Source: Candidatus Gallispira edinburgensis
Lineage (GTDB): Bacteria; Bacillota; Clostridia; Lachnospirales; CAG-274
Assembly (NCBI GenBank): GCA_904395805.1
Contig: CAJFNV010000011.1
Location: forward strand, 1 to 64,000
DNA length: 64,000 nt
Direction of reading: 5' to 3'
In this document: one piece after another, positions 55,274 through 64,000 of the stretch
Layout of the letters: each line of letters starts with the position of its first letter
How positions within the stretch are numbered: position 1 is the first letter of the stretch
Notes under the pieces: model-generated
Told to the model about the DNA's origin: nothing
Database searches by the model: none
What the model saw: only the letters and a program-made list of their open reading frames with translations
Position numbers and translations under genes: made by a program

Positions 55274-56483
55274 ATGAAAATACCAAAGGAAGTTATAAGG
55301 GAATATGTAAAGAATGAGAAGTTTACTAACACAAACGACATCATGGAAAGCATCAAATCCATGTTTGCTGACGTTCTTAATGAAGTGCTTCAGTGTGAAA
55401 TGGATGAACAGCTGGGATATGATAAACATGAACGTACCGAATCCGGAGAGGATAAGAAGAATTACCGCAATGGATCTACTAAGCGAAAGATGAAAACACA
55501 GCTTGGTGAAGTAGAAATTTCTGTTCCCCGTGACCGCAACGGAGAATACGAACCTAAAATTATCGGGAAATATCAGCGTAATGCAGATGGTTTGGAAGAT
55601 AAAATTCTTTCTCTTTATGCTCACGGAATGTCTACACGAGATATTCAGGAACAGATAAAAGATTTGTATGATATTAATATTTCTTCTGAACTTGTGTCTA
55701 AAATAAGCGAAAAGATATTACCTGAAGTTAATGAATGGCAAAACAGACCTTTGGAAGAGTATTATCCATTCATATTTATGGATGCTATTCATTATAAAAT
55801 AAGAGAAAATCATCAGATTATCAGCAAAGCAGCATATGTTGTATTAGGTGTAAATGCTGATGGCTACAAAGATATATTGGGAATATGGGTAGGCGGTAAT
55901 GAAAGCAGTAAGTTCTGGCTTGGCATATTAAACGAGCTTAAAAGCCGTGGTGTTAAAACAGTTGATTTATTCTGTGTTGACGGGCTTGCAGGCTTTAGAG
56001 AAGCAATAAGTGCTGTATATCCTTTTGCCGGGATACAGAGATGTATTATTCATCAAATACGTTCATCAAGTAAATATGTTTCATACAAGCATATCAAGGA
56101 ATTCATGGCTGATCTAAAACTTGTTTATGGTGCGCTGAATGAAGAAGCTGCACTTGAAAAGCTGATTGATTTTAAAGAAAAGTGGCAAAATCTGTACCCT
56201 TCAGCAGTAAAATCATGGGAAGATAATTGGGATATATTATCTACATTTTTTGCATATCCTGTTGAGATTCGTAAAATAATATACTACTAATATTATTGAA
56301 GGTTTAAATAGACAGTTCCGTAAGGTAACAAAAACAAAAGCTGTGTTTCCTAATGATGATTCTTTGAGAAAAATGCTTTATCTTGCATCACAAAATATCA
56401 CTAAGAAATGGACACAGCGTTACAAGAACTGGGACATTGTAATACGTCAGCTTGAAATTATGCATGAGACTCAAACGGCATAA
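55274..56483 (+). pseudogene. Frameshifted IS256-family (mutator-type) transposase
   Basis: The first frame gives 338 residues with IPKEVIREYVKNEKFTNTNDIMESI, YRNGSTKRKMKTQLGEVEISVPRDRNGEYEP, and the first two catalytic Asp (FMDAIHYKIRE, FCVDGLAGF). It stops after VEIRKIIYY. A shift of frame at about 56284 restores the expected NIIEGLNRQFRKVTKTKAVFPNDDSLRKMLYLA to a stop at 56483. The third catalytic residue, the Glu in NIIEG, thus lies beyond the break. The family motif IYTTNxIEG suggests loss of two bases. The product should be inactive. Confidence 0.9.
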
Positions 56484-56712
56484 TCGGGGCTCTGCCCCGA
56501 ACCCCGAAGTTTAGCGCATTGGTTTTCCCTAAAACGGACAAAACGAGCGAAGAAATCTCTCGCCCGTTTTAGTGCAAAATCCTCAAGACCGCTCTGGTCG
56601 CTCTTCAGCGTTGCCGTATCCTGTCAAGAGGTAAAAGCCAATAGTATTATTGACAACTCATATTAAGTTTATACCTGTAATTTTCACTTTGTCGAGGTTT
56701 ATCAAATATTGC
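56484..56712 (+). other. Structured non-coding tail of the IS256 element
   Basis: Unlike the AT-rich surroundings this stretch is GC-rich. GGGGC/GCCCC lies at 56486-56498. CTAAAACGG (56529-56537) pairs with CCGTTTTAG (56564-56572) and encloses CGAG/CTCG. GACC/GGTC lies at 56587-56599. It has no open frame of note. It may end the transposase mRNA or be an RNA of its own. Confidence 0.65.
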
Positions 56713-56878
56713 TTACACAACTTTTTACACAGAGCCTAAAAAACAGTTTCTTAAAAGTAATGAAAGCTATGAATTTCTGCAGGTTACAGAGATTCATAGC
56801 TTTCTTTATCCTATTTTTTGCCAAATTTTATTTTTTTAACTAATAATAGCCATTTTTAAAAACAATACAAATTTTCTA

Positions 56879-57697
56879 TTAAAGTAATTCCTCCAAAACA
56901 TCATAACTCATGGTTCTGAACACTTGACAATATTTCCGAAATCCTTCCTGTCCCACAACATAGATATTAGGCATATAACTCATTCTTGCTTTTGAATATC
57001 TTATTCTTTCCAAACCATTATCAACAGAGGTATGATTGCTTAAAGCTACATCAACTTTTTTATCTGCAGCTTTTTCCATAAAATAATCTAAAGACTTAAG
57101 ATACTGAACTACTCCCCTGCCTGTCCTCGGAGGTGTCGTACCTCCCCAAAGAGCTGCCATGTAAACTTTATTATTTTCTGTAACAGGAAATATGTAACTT
57201 AATCCTCCCGGAGTATGTCCCGGCGTGTTATAAACGTATATTGTTTTATCACCCAATGTTATAGAATCGCCATCCTTTATGTGAACCGTTATGTCATAAT
57301 CTTTCCACGTTTCGGGACGGTCAGGTTTTGTTGGACACTGTTCCCAAAACTTATCATCTGTTTCAGAAAGATAGGTATCGACATGATATTTTTCTATAAA
57401 CCACTTTCCACAGCCTGTATGGTCTACATGTCCATGTGTCAAAACAAGTTTTTTAATTGTTTCGGGATTCCATCCAACATCTTTAATTCCGTCTATTATT
57501 GCATCAAAAGCTTTCTGTGACGGCCATATAGCATCTATCACTATAAGTCCTTCAGTGGTTTTTAACACAAAGCAGTTTGTTTCTTTTTGAGCAACAATAA
57601 GCAAATCATCAAATATTCTGGCATGAATGAACCATGACATATCTTCCATATTTCTAATCGTTTCTTTTGTTACTATAGGTTTATTTAATCTTTTCAT
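56879..57697 (-). CDS. Metallo-beta-lactamase-fold hydrolase
   Basis: A 272-residue soluble protein. The zinc motif is complete: LVLTHGHVDHTGCG (HxHxDH), the His of YNTPGHTPGGLSY, and a final His in ALSNHTSVDN. The NHTSxDN ending resembles subclass B3-like enzymes, but no signal peptide is present, so an antibiotic target is not supported. It could equally be a lactonase or thioesterase relative. AGGAGAA precedes the ATG. An 18-codon ORF with its own Shine-Dalgarno lies just upstream. Confidence 0.87.
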   Translation of the reverse strand: MKRLNKPIVTKETIRNMEDMSWFIHARIFDDLLIVAQKETNCFVLKTTEGLIVIDAIWPSQKAFDAIIDGIKDVGWNPETIKKLVLTHGHVDHTGCGKWFIEKYHVDTYLSETDDKFWEQCPTKPDRPETWKDYDITVHIKDGDSITLGDKTIYVYNTPGHTPGGLSYIFPVTENNKVYMAALWGGTTPPRTGRGVVQYLKSLDYFMEKAADKKVDVALSNHTSVDNGLERIRYSKARMSYMPNIYVVGQEGFRKYCQVFRTMSYDVLEELL

Positions 57698-57722
57698 TTA
57701 TATTCTCCTCTGCACAATATTT

Positions 57723-57779
57723 TCATTTTCGTACAGAGGAAAAACGATTTTTGGTTGGTGTACATGGTAATTTCTTCAT
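57723..57779 (-). CDS. Possible 18-residue leader ORF before the MBL gene
   Basis: The frame reads MKKLPCTPTKNRFSSVRK and ends 25 bases before the hydrolase start. GAGG lies 8 nt upstream of its ATG. The peptide is basic, and it could be a leader peptide, but chance is a real alternative. Confidence 0.3.
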   Translation of the reverse strand: MKKLPCTPTKNRFSSVRK

Positions 57780-57917
57780 GCACTCACCCTCTTTCTCAGT
57801 TAAATTAACGATATATTATATAATTATATATCACTTTCTTTTGTGTCTATTATACAGCTTTTATTCCTTGTTTTAATAGTAGGTATTATTTATTTAGATA
57901 TGTAGATTTGTGTAAAA

Positions 57918-58370
57918 TTATAAATTCATTTTCATACAAACAGACTCAGGCATATCTGCATACTACCCGTAAATTGGAATTACATAATATCCAATGGACT
58001 TGTACAAATTCATAGCTGCAACCAAAAGCTCCCCTGATTCTAAAATAAGATATGTAAAACCCTTGTTTCGTGCTGGATTTTCCAGATTTTCCATAAGTTT
58101 TTTTTGAAATACCTTTACCTCTGTATTCATCACAAATAAATACTCTCTTTACTTCTACACATTTATTATCATATTTTTTAAAACTTACACAACCTACTGC
58201 TTTATCCACGTCATATGCAATAATTACATCATGGATATCATTAAGAATAATTATTAAAAATATATTCAATTCTGTTTTATTCTTATCCTGTTTATTAATT
58301 CAAAAAATTATTTAAACTATGACACCATTCAATAAAATCTCTGTTACATACGTTTGTATATTTAAATCAT
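57918..58370 (-). pseudogene. Decayed GNAT-family acetyltransferase
   Basis: Joined across frames, the remnant reads DFIEWCHSLNNFLN, then DIHDVIIAYDVDKAVGCVSFKKYDNKCVEVKRVFICDEYRGKGISKK, then LMENLENPARNKGFTYLILESGELLVAAMNLYKSIGYYVIPIYG, a TAG stop, and YADMPESVCMKMNL. That is the whole of a common clostridial GNAT enzyme. I count three frame breaks, one of them in a run of eight A after GISK, plus the amber codon in the place of Gln. A plausible start ATG is at 58370. The ORF-track protein (57946-58269) is only the middle piece. Confidence 0.82.
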
Positions 58371-58416
58371 ATTTCACCAACACCTAAGAGAATCAGATTT
58401 ATACCATCTACGATAC

Positions 58417-60090
58417 TCAATCCATATTATTTTTCAGATTATCAAACATTTCTCTCACTAGAGGTGCATTTTTTGTTAATTTTTTTATACTCAAATCTTC
58501 TGCTTTATTATTAGCAAGTCGGAGATTATTCTCAGATGCAAGAAGTGCCTCTTTTGTTTTCTGCAGATGAGAAATCGTTTTATCAATTTCTTCAATAGCA
58601 ACTTTAAATCTTTTACTTGCAAGACTATAGTTACGTGCAAAACCAGATTTAAAAGCATTCATATTTTCCTCAAAATTAAGAATATCAACCTGTTGATTTT
58701 TTACCAGTTCTAATTCATTTCTATACTTCAGGGAATTCAAAGCAGCATTGCGCAAAAGGGTAATAATAGGAATAAAAAACTGAGGACGAATTACATACAT
58801 CTTATCGTATTTATAAGAAACATCTACAATACCATTATTATAGAATTCATTATCAATCTCAAGTAAAGATACTAAGACTGCATATTCACACCCTTTTTCG
58901 CGTCTATCTTTATCTAGTTCCTTAAAAAAATCCTCATTTTTATGCTTACTAGCAGTACTATCCATTTCATTTTTCATTTCAAACATTATAGAAATAAATT
59001 CTATTCCATCGACACTTTCTCTAAAAATAAAATCTCCTTTACTTCCTGTTCTTATGTCATTATCTTTTTCAAAATATGCATTTGGAAATGCAGTCATTCG
59101 CAATGAATTAAATTGATTTAAACAATGCTGTTCAAGACTTTCACCTATCATTTTTGTAGATTGTCTAGCCTTAAAATCTTTATAATATTCGATTTCCTCA
59201 TCTTTCTGTTTAAGTTTTTCCTCATACTTCTCTTTCAAAGATTTCTCTTTTAATTCATTTTCTGTTTTTTTATTTAACAACTGGTTTTTTAATTCAGTAA
59301 TCTCGTTTGATTTTTTAGAAATCTCTTTATCTTTAACTTGAACAGCTTCTGATACTGCAAGTTTCTTTTCTGTTTCATAATTTTTTAGCTTAGATTGCAA
59401 TTCTTCAATTAAACGAACTTTCTCTGTAAGTTCATCATTTTTCTTTTGAAGTGCTTCTTCACGTTCTTTTTCTTTTTTATTTATTGCTTCACTTATTGCA
59501 AGCTTTTTCTCTGTTTCATTTCCTGAAATCTGAGCTTTCAATTCATCAATAATTCTATCCTTTTCTCTATCAGATTCAGAAAATTTTTCTTTTAAATCCA
59601 TAATCTCTGTTTCTTTTTTTGATATATCATTTTCTTTTTCCTTAACAGCTTCTGTTATTGCCAGTTTTCTTTCGGTCTCATTATTTGTAAGTTGAGTTTT
59701 GAGTTTCTCAATTATGCGCTCCTTTTCTGCAAGTTCGCCATTCTTTTTATCTAAAGCAAGTTCACGTTCTTTTTCTTTTTCATTTATTGCTTCACTTATT
59801 GCAAGCTTTTTCTCTATTTCATATTCTGAAATTTGTGATTTCAACTGCTCAATAATTTTCTCTCTTTCTAATATTTCTGATTCCTTTGATAAAAGTTCTT
59901 TATCAAACTCTTTTTTTTGTTCCATGCGTGCAAGTTTCAAATCACTTTCTTTCATTTCCATCAAAGCTATTTCACGTTGTTTAATTTCTTTTTCAAACTC
60001 TTTATCCCTGATTTGTTTAAGAATTTGTGCATAACCAAATTCATCAACAACAAAAACCTTTCCGCAATTTGGGCATTTGATTTCATGCAT
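58417..60090 (-). CDS. DUF2130 protein: CxxC knuckle, long coiled coil and nuclease-like core
   Basis: The N-terminus HEIKCPNCGKVFVVDE holds a single CxxC knuckle. Residues 30-310 form a Lys/Glu-rich coiled coil with a 101-residue unit present twice (EIEKKLAISEAINEKEKERELAL at about 92 and ETEKKLAISEAINKKEKEREEAL at about 193). The DUF2130 domain follows, with GSKGDFIFRE and ISIMFEMKNE: a D-x17-E-x-K arrangement like PD-(D/E)XK nucleases. A helical C-terminus ends the protein. Activity is unknown. ATG 60090 is my choice; a TTG two codons earlier is closer to GAGG and remains possible. Confidence 0.82.
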   Translation of the reverse strand: MHEIKCPNCGKVFVVDEFGYAQILKQIRDKEFEKEIKQREIALMEMKESDLKLARMEQKKEFDKELLSKESEILEREKIIEQLKSQISEYEIEKKLAISEAINEKEKERELALDKKNGELAEKERIIEKLKTQLTNNETERKLAITEAVKEKENDISKKETEIMDLKEKFSESDREKDRIIDELKAQISGNETEKKLAISEAINKKEKEREEALQKKNDELTEKVRLIEELQSKLKNYETEKKLAVSEAVQVKDKEISKKSNEITELKNQLLNKKTENELKEKSLKEKYEEKLKQKDEEIEYYKDFKARQSTKMIGESLEQHCLNQFNSLRMTAFPNAYFEKDNDIRTGSKGDFIFRESVDGIEFISIMFEMKNEMDSTASKHKNEDFFKELDKDRREKGCEYAVLVSLLEIDNEFYNNGIVDVSYKYDKMYVIRPQFFIPIITLLRNAALNSLKYRNELELVKNQQVDILNFEENMNAFKSGFARNYSLASKRFKVAIEEIDKTISHLQKTKEALLASENNLRLANNKAEDLSIKKLTKNAPLVREMFDNLKNNMD

Positions 60091-60308
60091 AGACAATTCA
60101 TCCTCTCAAAAACTTATGCAAATAATAATATGTATTATACTTATTTAAATTAAGCGCTTTAAAATTATACTTATTGAATCTATTTATATTCTTTAAGTTA
60201 TGTATACTACAAATCAGCAAATGTAGATTTAGTGTTTTAAATGATAATTATTAAATTTTAATAAATCATTAAAATATTCACTCGTTAAGCAAATATTTAA
60301 TAACTAAC

Positions 60309-60338
60309 ATGGCAGACGATCCCAAGACCACCTGCCAT
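60309..60338 (-). terminator. Probable terminator after guaA
   Basis: On the minus strand ATGGCAG and CTGCCAT enclose TGGTC/GATCG around TTGG. A T-rich but broken run follows. The rest of the 60091-60363 gap has no feature I can support. Confidence 0.55.
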
Positions 60339-60363
60339 ATAAAACTAACAATGTATCCTAATT

Positions 60364-61893
60364 TTACTCCCACTCTATAGTTGAAGGTGGCTTAGAAGTT
60401 ATATCATACACTATTCTATTTATAGACTTAACCTCATTAACAATTCTGCTGCTTATCTTATCAAGCACATCATAAGGTATCCTTGCAAAATCCGCAGTCA
60501 TAAAGTCGGAAGTTGTAACACCTCTCAGTGCAAGAGTATAGTCATAAGTTCTGAAATCACCCATTACACCTACGCTTTTCATTGATGTAAGTACTGCAAA
60601 GTACTGATTTATATCTCTGTCAAGACCTGCATTAGTAATTTCCTCTCTGAAAATAGCGTCAGCGTCCTGTAAAATTTCAACCTTTTCCTTTGTAATATCA
60701 CCTATAATTCTTATAGCAAGTCCCGGACCCGGGAATGGCTGTCTCCATACAAGATAATCAGCAAGTCCAAGTTCAATACCAAGCTGTCTTACTTCATCTT
60801 TAAAGAGAAGTCTTAAAGGCTCAATAATATCTTTAAAGTCAACATAGTCAGGCAGACCTCCCACATTATGGTGGCTCTTTATAACAGCAGCATCGCCTGC
60901 ACCTGATTCAATAACATCGGGATAAATCGTACCCTGTGCAAGGAAGTCGACTTTTCCTATTTTCTTAGCCTCATCCTCGAAAACTCTTATAAATTCCTCG
61001 CCTATTATCTTTCTCTTTGTTTCAGGGTCAGTAACTCCAGCAAGCTTGCCTAAAAATCTTTCTCCGGCATTTACTCTTACAAAGTTTACATCCCAGTCAG
61101 CAAAAGCTGCTTCAACCTCGTCTCCCTCGTTCTTTCTCATAAGACCGTGGTCAACAAATATACAGGTAAGCTGATTACCTACAGCTTTTGATAAAAGTGC
61201 TGCAAGAACGGAGCTGTCAACACCGCCTGAAAGTGCAAGTAAAACCTTACCATTTCCGACCTTTTCTCTTACCTGGTTAATTGCAGTCTGGGCATAATTG
61301 CTCATGCTCCAGTCACCCTTGCAGCCACATGCCTCATAAAGGAAGTTTCTTAACATTTCACTTCCGTTTTCTGTATGCATTACCTCCGGGTGATACTGAA
61401 TACCGTAAAGCCCTCTTTCCTTATTTTCCATGGCAGCAACGGGACAGTCAGCAGTGTGGGCTGTTGACTTAAAGCCTTCGGGAAGTTCACTTATATAATC
61501 AGTGTGGCTCATCCATGTATTGCCCTCGGCAGGAAGTCCCTTAAATAAAACACTGTCTGTGTCAAATACAGTTGCAGTCTTGCCGTATTCACTTACAGTT
61601 GCTGAAGATACTTTACCTCCTGTCAGATGTGCCATTAACTGGCAGCCGTAGCATATACCAAGTACAGGTACGCCAAGTTCAAATATTTCTTTACTTATAG
61701 TTGGTGAATCCTCAAGATAAACGCTATTAGGTCCTCCCGTAAAAATAATACCCTTTGGGTTCATAGCCTTTATTTCTTCAATAGAAGTCTTGTAAGACTT
61801 GACCTCACAGTAAACATTGCATTCACGGACTCTTCTTGCAATAAGCTGATTATACTGCCCTCCGAAGTCCAGCACAATAATTAATTCATGCAT
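60364..61893 (-). CDS. guaA: GMP synthase (glutamine-hydrolysing)
   Basis: GuaA converts XMP to GMP. The N-terminal class I amidotransferase has GICYGCQLM (Cys) and [10 protein letters not shown] (His-x-Glu). The ATP-pyrophosphatase domain has the SGGVDSS P-loop and the C-terminal dimerisation domain ends [17 protein letters not shown]. At 509 residues it is full length. GGAGGATAAAATCA precedes the ATG. It follows a DUF6106-like gene with an 18-base gap. Confidence 0.97.
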   Translation of the reverse strand: MHELIIVLDFGGQYNQLIARRVRECNVYCEVKSYKTSIEEIKAMNPKGIIFTGGPNSVYLEDSPTISKEIFELGVPVLGICYGCQLMAHLTGGKVSSATVSEYGKTATVFDTDSVLFKGLPAEGNTWMSHTDYISELPEGFKSTAHTADCPVAAMENKERGLYGIQYHPEVMHTENGSEMLRNFLYEACGCKGDWSMSNYAQTAINQVREKVGNGKVLLALSGGVDSSVLAALLSKAVGNQLTCIFVDHGLMRKNEGDEVEAAFADWDVNFVRVNAGERFLGKLAGVTDPETKRKIIGEEFIRVFEDEAKKIGKVDFLAQGTIYPDVIESGAGDAAVIKSHHNVGGLPDYVDFKDIIEPLRLLFKDEVRQLGIELGLADYLVWRQPFPGPGLAIRIIGDITKEKVEILQDADAIFREEITNAGLDRDINQYFAVLTSMKSVGVMGDFRTYDYTLALRGVTTSDFMTADFARIPYDVLDKISSRIVNEVKSINRIVYDITSKPPSTIEWE

Positions 61894-61911
61894 TGATTTT
61901 ATCCTCCATAA

Positions 61912-62478
61912 TTATTTTTTCAAAAACATTCTTCTTGGGGTAAGGTCGACTCTCATAGCCATGAGAATATCTTCTCTCGGTTCAATAATAAATCTTTTCC
62001 TCTTCCCTTTGTATGTTGCCACAAAGACATAAGTATTTCCAAGCACCTCACCGCTGCTGAAATTTTCAACAGGTATGTTTTCATACATTGCAAGATGCTC
62101 TTTATCATCAATATGTGCCATTATTTCAAACTCTGAAACATTTCCTTCAAAGACCTTTTTTCTCTTTGTACGGTTCATTATAACATCAATGTCAAGTATA
62201 CCGTCTGTATAGGCGTACTCAAATTCTTTGTTAAGCAGCTTGATTTTCTTAACGGCAACAAAAATATCGATTCCAACAATTATAACACTTAACAGTGTAA
62301 AGGCATAACCCATGCTGTCATTGCCCTGATCGTAGAAAACACTTGCCCTTGCCATACAGACTTCCCAGAAAAACAGAGCTATTGCAATAGCAATACCTAT
62401 TATATAAATTCTTTTGCTCCTGTCCTTCTGGTCAAATTCCTTTTTGACCAATTGCTCCTTAAATACATCATTTCTCAT
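61912..62478 (-). CDS. Membrane protein resembling DUF6106
   Basis: A 188-residue protein: short cytoplasmic N-terminus, two membrane segments (about 24-42 and 58-76), then a soluble domain with KEFEYAYTDGILDIDVIMNRTKRKKVFEGNVSEFEIMA and EPREDILMAMRVDLTPRRMF. The EYxYxDGxLDIDxIMxxxxRKKV block recalls DUF6106 of Clostridia; function unknown. The match is from memory. It lies 3 bases after the gerW gene and so belongs to the same transcript. Confidence 0.65.
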   Translation of the reverse strand: MRNDVFKEQLVKKEFDQKDRSKRIYIIGIAIAIALFFWEVCMARASVFYDQGNDSMGYAFTLLSVIIVGIDIFVAVKKIKLLNKEFEYAYTDGILDIDVIMNRTKRKKVFEGNVSEFEIMAHIDDKEHLAMYENIPVENFSSGEVLGNTYVFVATYKGKRKRFIIEPREDILMAMRVDLTPRRMFLKK

Positions 62479-62481
62479 AGG

Positions 62482-62844
62482 CTATTCCTCTTCTTCCGTA
62501 TTATCATTAAAGAAGCTGAATTTGTTTACAATTCCCGGTACCATATCAATAAGCTTATTTACACTGTTGTTATCCTTAACATTAATAAGCTGAACACTGC
62601 CGTTTGCAATTACCATAACGGCACTTGGCGTAATTTTGGCACCCATACCTCCTGCTCCCGAGGACTTGCCGTTTTTCTCCTGCCTTGAATCAGAGGAGCC
62701 TGTCCCCATGCCAAAGGAAACATCAACAAGAGGAATAATTGTAACACCATTCATTTCTATAGGCTCACCTACAACAGTCTTACTGGAAACAAAGTTATCC
62801 AGTTTACTAAACATAGTTTCCAGATTTTCATTAAAACTACCCAT
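62482..62844 (-). CDS. ytfJ: GerW/YtfJ family sporulation protein
   Basis: A 120-residue protein with SKTVVGEPIEMNGVTIIPLVDVSFGMG and a Gly-rich stretch GAGGMGAKITPSAVMVI, the pattern of GerW (YtfJ), a spore protein needed for normal germination in Bacillus. The ATG at 62844 has GAAGG upstream. It overlaps the end of the ytfI-like gene by 8 bases, the same order as in B. subtilis. Confidence 0.92.
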   Translation of the reverse strand: MGSFNENLETMFSKLDNFVSSKTVVGEPIEMNGVTIIPLVDVSFGMGTGSSDSRQEKNGKSSGAGGMGAKITPSAVMVIANGSVQLINVKDNNSVNKLIDMVPGIVNKFSFFNDNTEEEE

Positions 62845-63640
62845 CAAACTCACCCTTCCAATAATCCTTTACAAGCGGCCATACAGGCTTAGTAAAAATA
62901 TACTTAGCTATAGGAAACAAAATAAGCCACAAGTTAGTTCTTCCCCTTATATTAAAATCTCCCGTAAGCTCCCTTTCTTCAAAGTTACCTTCAATATTAA
63001 TATCAAGAGGAACAAAAGCTTTAACAACAGCAACAGCACCAATAGCCTTTCCCGTGTCCGAAGGATCACCTAATCCTATAATACCGTTGATCTCACACTT
63101 TTTAAAGCCGATATTTTTAAAAAGTCTTATAATCAACTTTATTGTAGCATTCAGAATACTTCTGATACTGTACTTATCGTTAAAACTTCTTGCAAAGTTT
63201 ATTTTGTCTGCTATGCCTGCAATAAAATTTTTAATTCCCGCGAAAAAATTCTTGATTTTTTTCACTATACTATTAATATTACCATTTTTTTCAATATTTG
63301 CAACAGTTTTATGAATATTTTCATCATTATTGCAGATATTTTTTTCTTCTAAATCAATATTTATGCTATCTCCTTCGGAATCATAGTTTATATTACATAT
63401 TCCAAAGGGCACATAAACACTGTATTTTAAATGATCACCATCTATTTCATAACTGCCTTTAACTATGCCGAAAAGCCACCTGAAACTCCCTTTCGACTTT
63501 ATATCTTCATTTTTGCTTCCCTGAGCCTCAAAACGGCAAAAGTTAAATAGCAGTACAGCAAGAATAAACACAACTATACCCAGTATTACACCAATCAATA
63601 TTAATATTACTTTTAATATTGTCAACAAAACACCAAGCAT
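62837..63640 (-). CDS. ytfI: DUF2953 membrane-anchored protein (YtfI-like)
   Basis: A 267-residue protein with an N-terminal membrane segment (MLGVLLTILKVILILIGVILGIVVFILAVLLF) and a soluble domain with FRWLFGIVKGSYEID, GLGDPSDTGKAIGAV and NIRGRTNLWLILFPIAKYI. These fit DUF2953, found beside ytfJ in spore formers; function unknown. AGGTGAGG supports the ATG at 63640 over the ORF track's start six codons earlier. Confidence 0.88.
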   Translation of the reverse strand: MLGVLLTILKVILILIGVILGIVVFILAVLLFNFCRFEAQGSKNEDIKSKGSFRWLFGIVKGSYEIDGDHLKYSVYVPFGICNINYDSEGDSINIDLEEKNICNNDENIHKTVANIEKNGNINSIVKKIKNFFAGIKNFIAGIADKINFARSFNDKYSIRSILNATIKLIIRLFKNIGFKKCEINGIIGLGDPSDTGKAIGAVAVVKAFVPLDINIEGNFEERELTGDFNIRGRTNLWLILFPIAKYIFTKPVWPLVKDYWKGEFDG

Positions 63641-63648
63641 AGCCTCAC

Positions 63649-63957
63649 CTACCTGCATCTTACATTATAATATTCTTTAAAATCCTTAAGGTTTTTATTA
63701 TCCTTAAGCCATTGTGATATAAGCTTTGCCGCCGTAGTTTCAGCAGCACTTTTTCCTTTTACAACAGCTATGATACCGTAATTCTTGTAATTGTTTATAC
63801 TTTTAAGGGCATCACTTAAACTAAGTATTTCCATAAGCCCTTTGCCCTTATCGCTTACACATACTGCGTAATATCCCCAGGCACCAAAGCCTTTATTTAC
63901 AAGAGTTTTTATATCTTTAATATTTTCATCCAGTATAATATTGTCGTAATACCTCAA
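63649..63957 (-). CDS. Small protein of unknown function
   Basis: A 102-residue soluble protein rich in Lys, Asn and Tyr: RYYDNIILDENIKDIKTLVNKGFGAWGYYAVCVSDKGKGLMEIL. I do not recognise a family. I favour a TTG start at 63957, with GGAG 8 nt upstream, over the GTG of the track. It lies 8 bases before the ytfI-like gene and probably belongs to the same transcript. Confidence 0.6.
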   Translation of the reverse strand: MRYYDNIILDENIKDIKTLVNKGFGAWGYYAVCVSDKGKGLMEILSLSDALKSINNYKNYGIIAVVKGKSAAETTAAKLISQWLKDNKNLKDFKEYYNVRCR

Positions 63958-63962
63958 TATGA

Positions 63963-64000
63963 TCACTCCACACTGACATATTCAAACACAGCATAGCCGT
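63963..64000 (-). CDS. C-terminal tail of a gene running off the right edge
   Basis: An open frame on the minus strand reads GYAVFEYVSVE and stops at a TGA five bases before the start of the next gene. Eleven residues are too few to name it. The tight spacing fits one operon. Confidence 0.4.
   Translation of the reverse strand, partial: GYAVFEYVSVE

Larger units (their letters stand above)
55180..56736 (+). mobile_element. IS256-family insertion sequence
   Basis: The 1557-bp element has 24-bp terminal inverted repeats: the left end ends in GGAAAAAGTTGTGTAA and the right end reads inward as GGCTCTGTGTAAAAAGTTGTGTAA; 18 of 24 positions match, with the inner 14 identical. It is flanked by a perfect 8-bp target duplication TAAAAAAC (55172-55179 and 56737-56744), the size expected of IS256. 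Intact duplications suggest a fairly recent insertion. The transposase is frameshifted, and about 230 bases of GC-rich, hairpin-forming sequence lie between it and the right end. Confidence 0.92.

Noticed and set aside
56270-56300. Programmed frameshift in the IS256 transposase
   Set aside because: No slippery A-run or stimulatory stem at the break, and IS256-family transposases are normally made from one frame.
57698-57917. RNA gene upstream of the MBL gene
   Set aside because: No stable fold was seen; only an 18-codon frame, listed with low confidence.

Overview
The window is a stretch of low-GC chromosome from an anaerobic, endospore-forming member of the Clostridia. My guess is a Lachnospiraceae-like lineage; that is inferred from gene content and codon use, not from a marker search. 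Spore genes (spoVB-, gerW/ytfJ- and cwlD-like), [FeFe]-hydrogenase maturases (hydG, hydF), a ferredoxin-type aldo/keto reductase and oxygen-independent metabolism support this. No rRNA or tRNA gene and no CRISPR array was seen.

Layout. 0-7.5 kb: a BlaI-like repressor, then smc-ftsY-membrane protein. 7.6-15.4 kb: a sugar acetyltransferase, an aldo/keto reductase with a MerR-type 19-bp-spacer promoter, comEC, purH behind a ZMP/ZTP riboswitch, and spoVB. 15.4-18.4 kb: trxA, a DtxR-family regulator and rpsB-tsf. 18.4-23.3 kb: an envelope block with two tandem L,D-transpeptidase paralogues, one of which has lost its catalytic residues, and a repeat-rich secreted CAP protein. 23.4-32.6 kb: prfC, a possible WapI-like immunity protein, a YcdB-like secreted protein, a zinc-ribbon membrane protein, the tsaE-tsaB-rimI-Lon-like operon, a 380-bp hairpin-rich gap and a cell-wall amidase. 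32.8-38.5 kb: two HtrA-type proteases in tandem, then a TM1266-like regulator with hydG and hydF. 38.6-46.3 kb (all minus strand): stalk-domain protein, DUF1385, prmC, prfA and glgP, with a separate secreted esterase. 46.7-54.1 kb: small metabolic genes (flavodoxin, polysaccharide deacetylase, carbonic anhydrase, alkaline phosphatase, YibE/F, two FMN reductases).

54-60 kb is the most accessory-looking part. It holds a strong promoter followed within about 50 nt by a terminator hairpin, a PuuD-type hydrolase, an IS256-family element with a perfect 8-bp target duplication but a frameshifted transposase, an MBL-fold hydrolase, a decayed GNAT gene and a DUF2130 coiled-coil protein with a PD-(D/E)XK-like core. 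60.3-64 kb returns to core genes: guaA, a DUF6106-like protein, gerW/ytfJ, ytfI and two further reading frames running off the edge.

No clearly new multi-gene system was found. The best leads are the catalytically dead L,D-transpeptidase paralogue, the hairpin-rich gap at 31.7-32.06 kb, the promoter-terminator leader at 54.2 kb, a coupled 29-codon small ORF at 47.5 kb, the structured tail of the IS256 element and the DUF2130 protein. Start sites were re-chosen from Shine-Dalgarno spacing wherever the ORF track began too far upstream.
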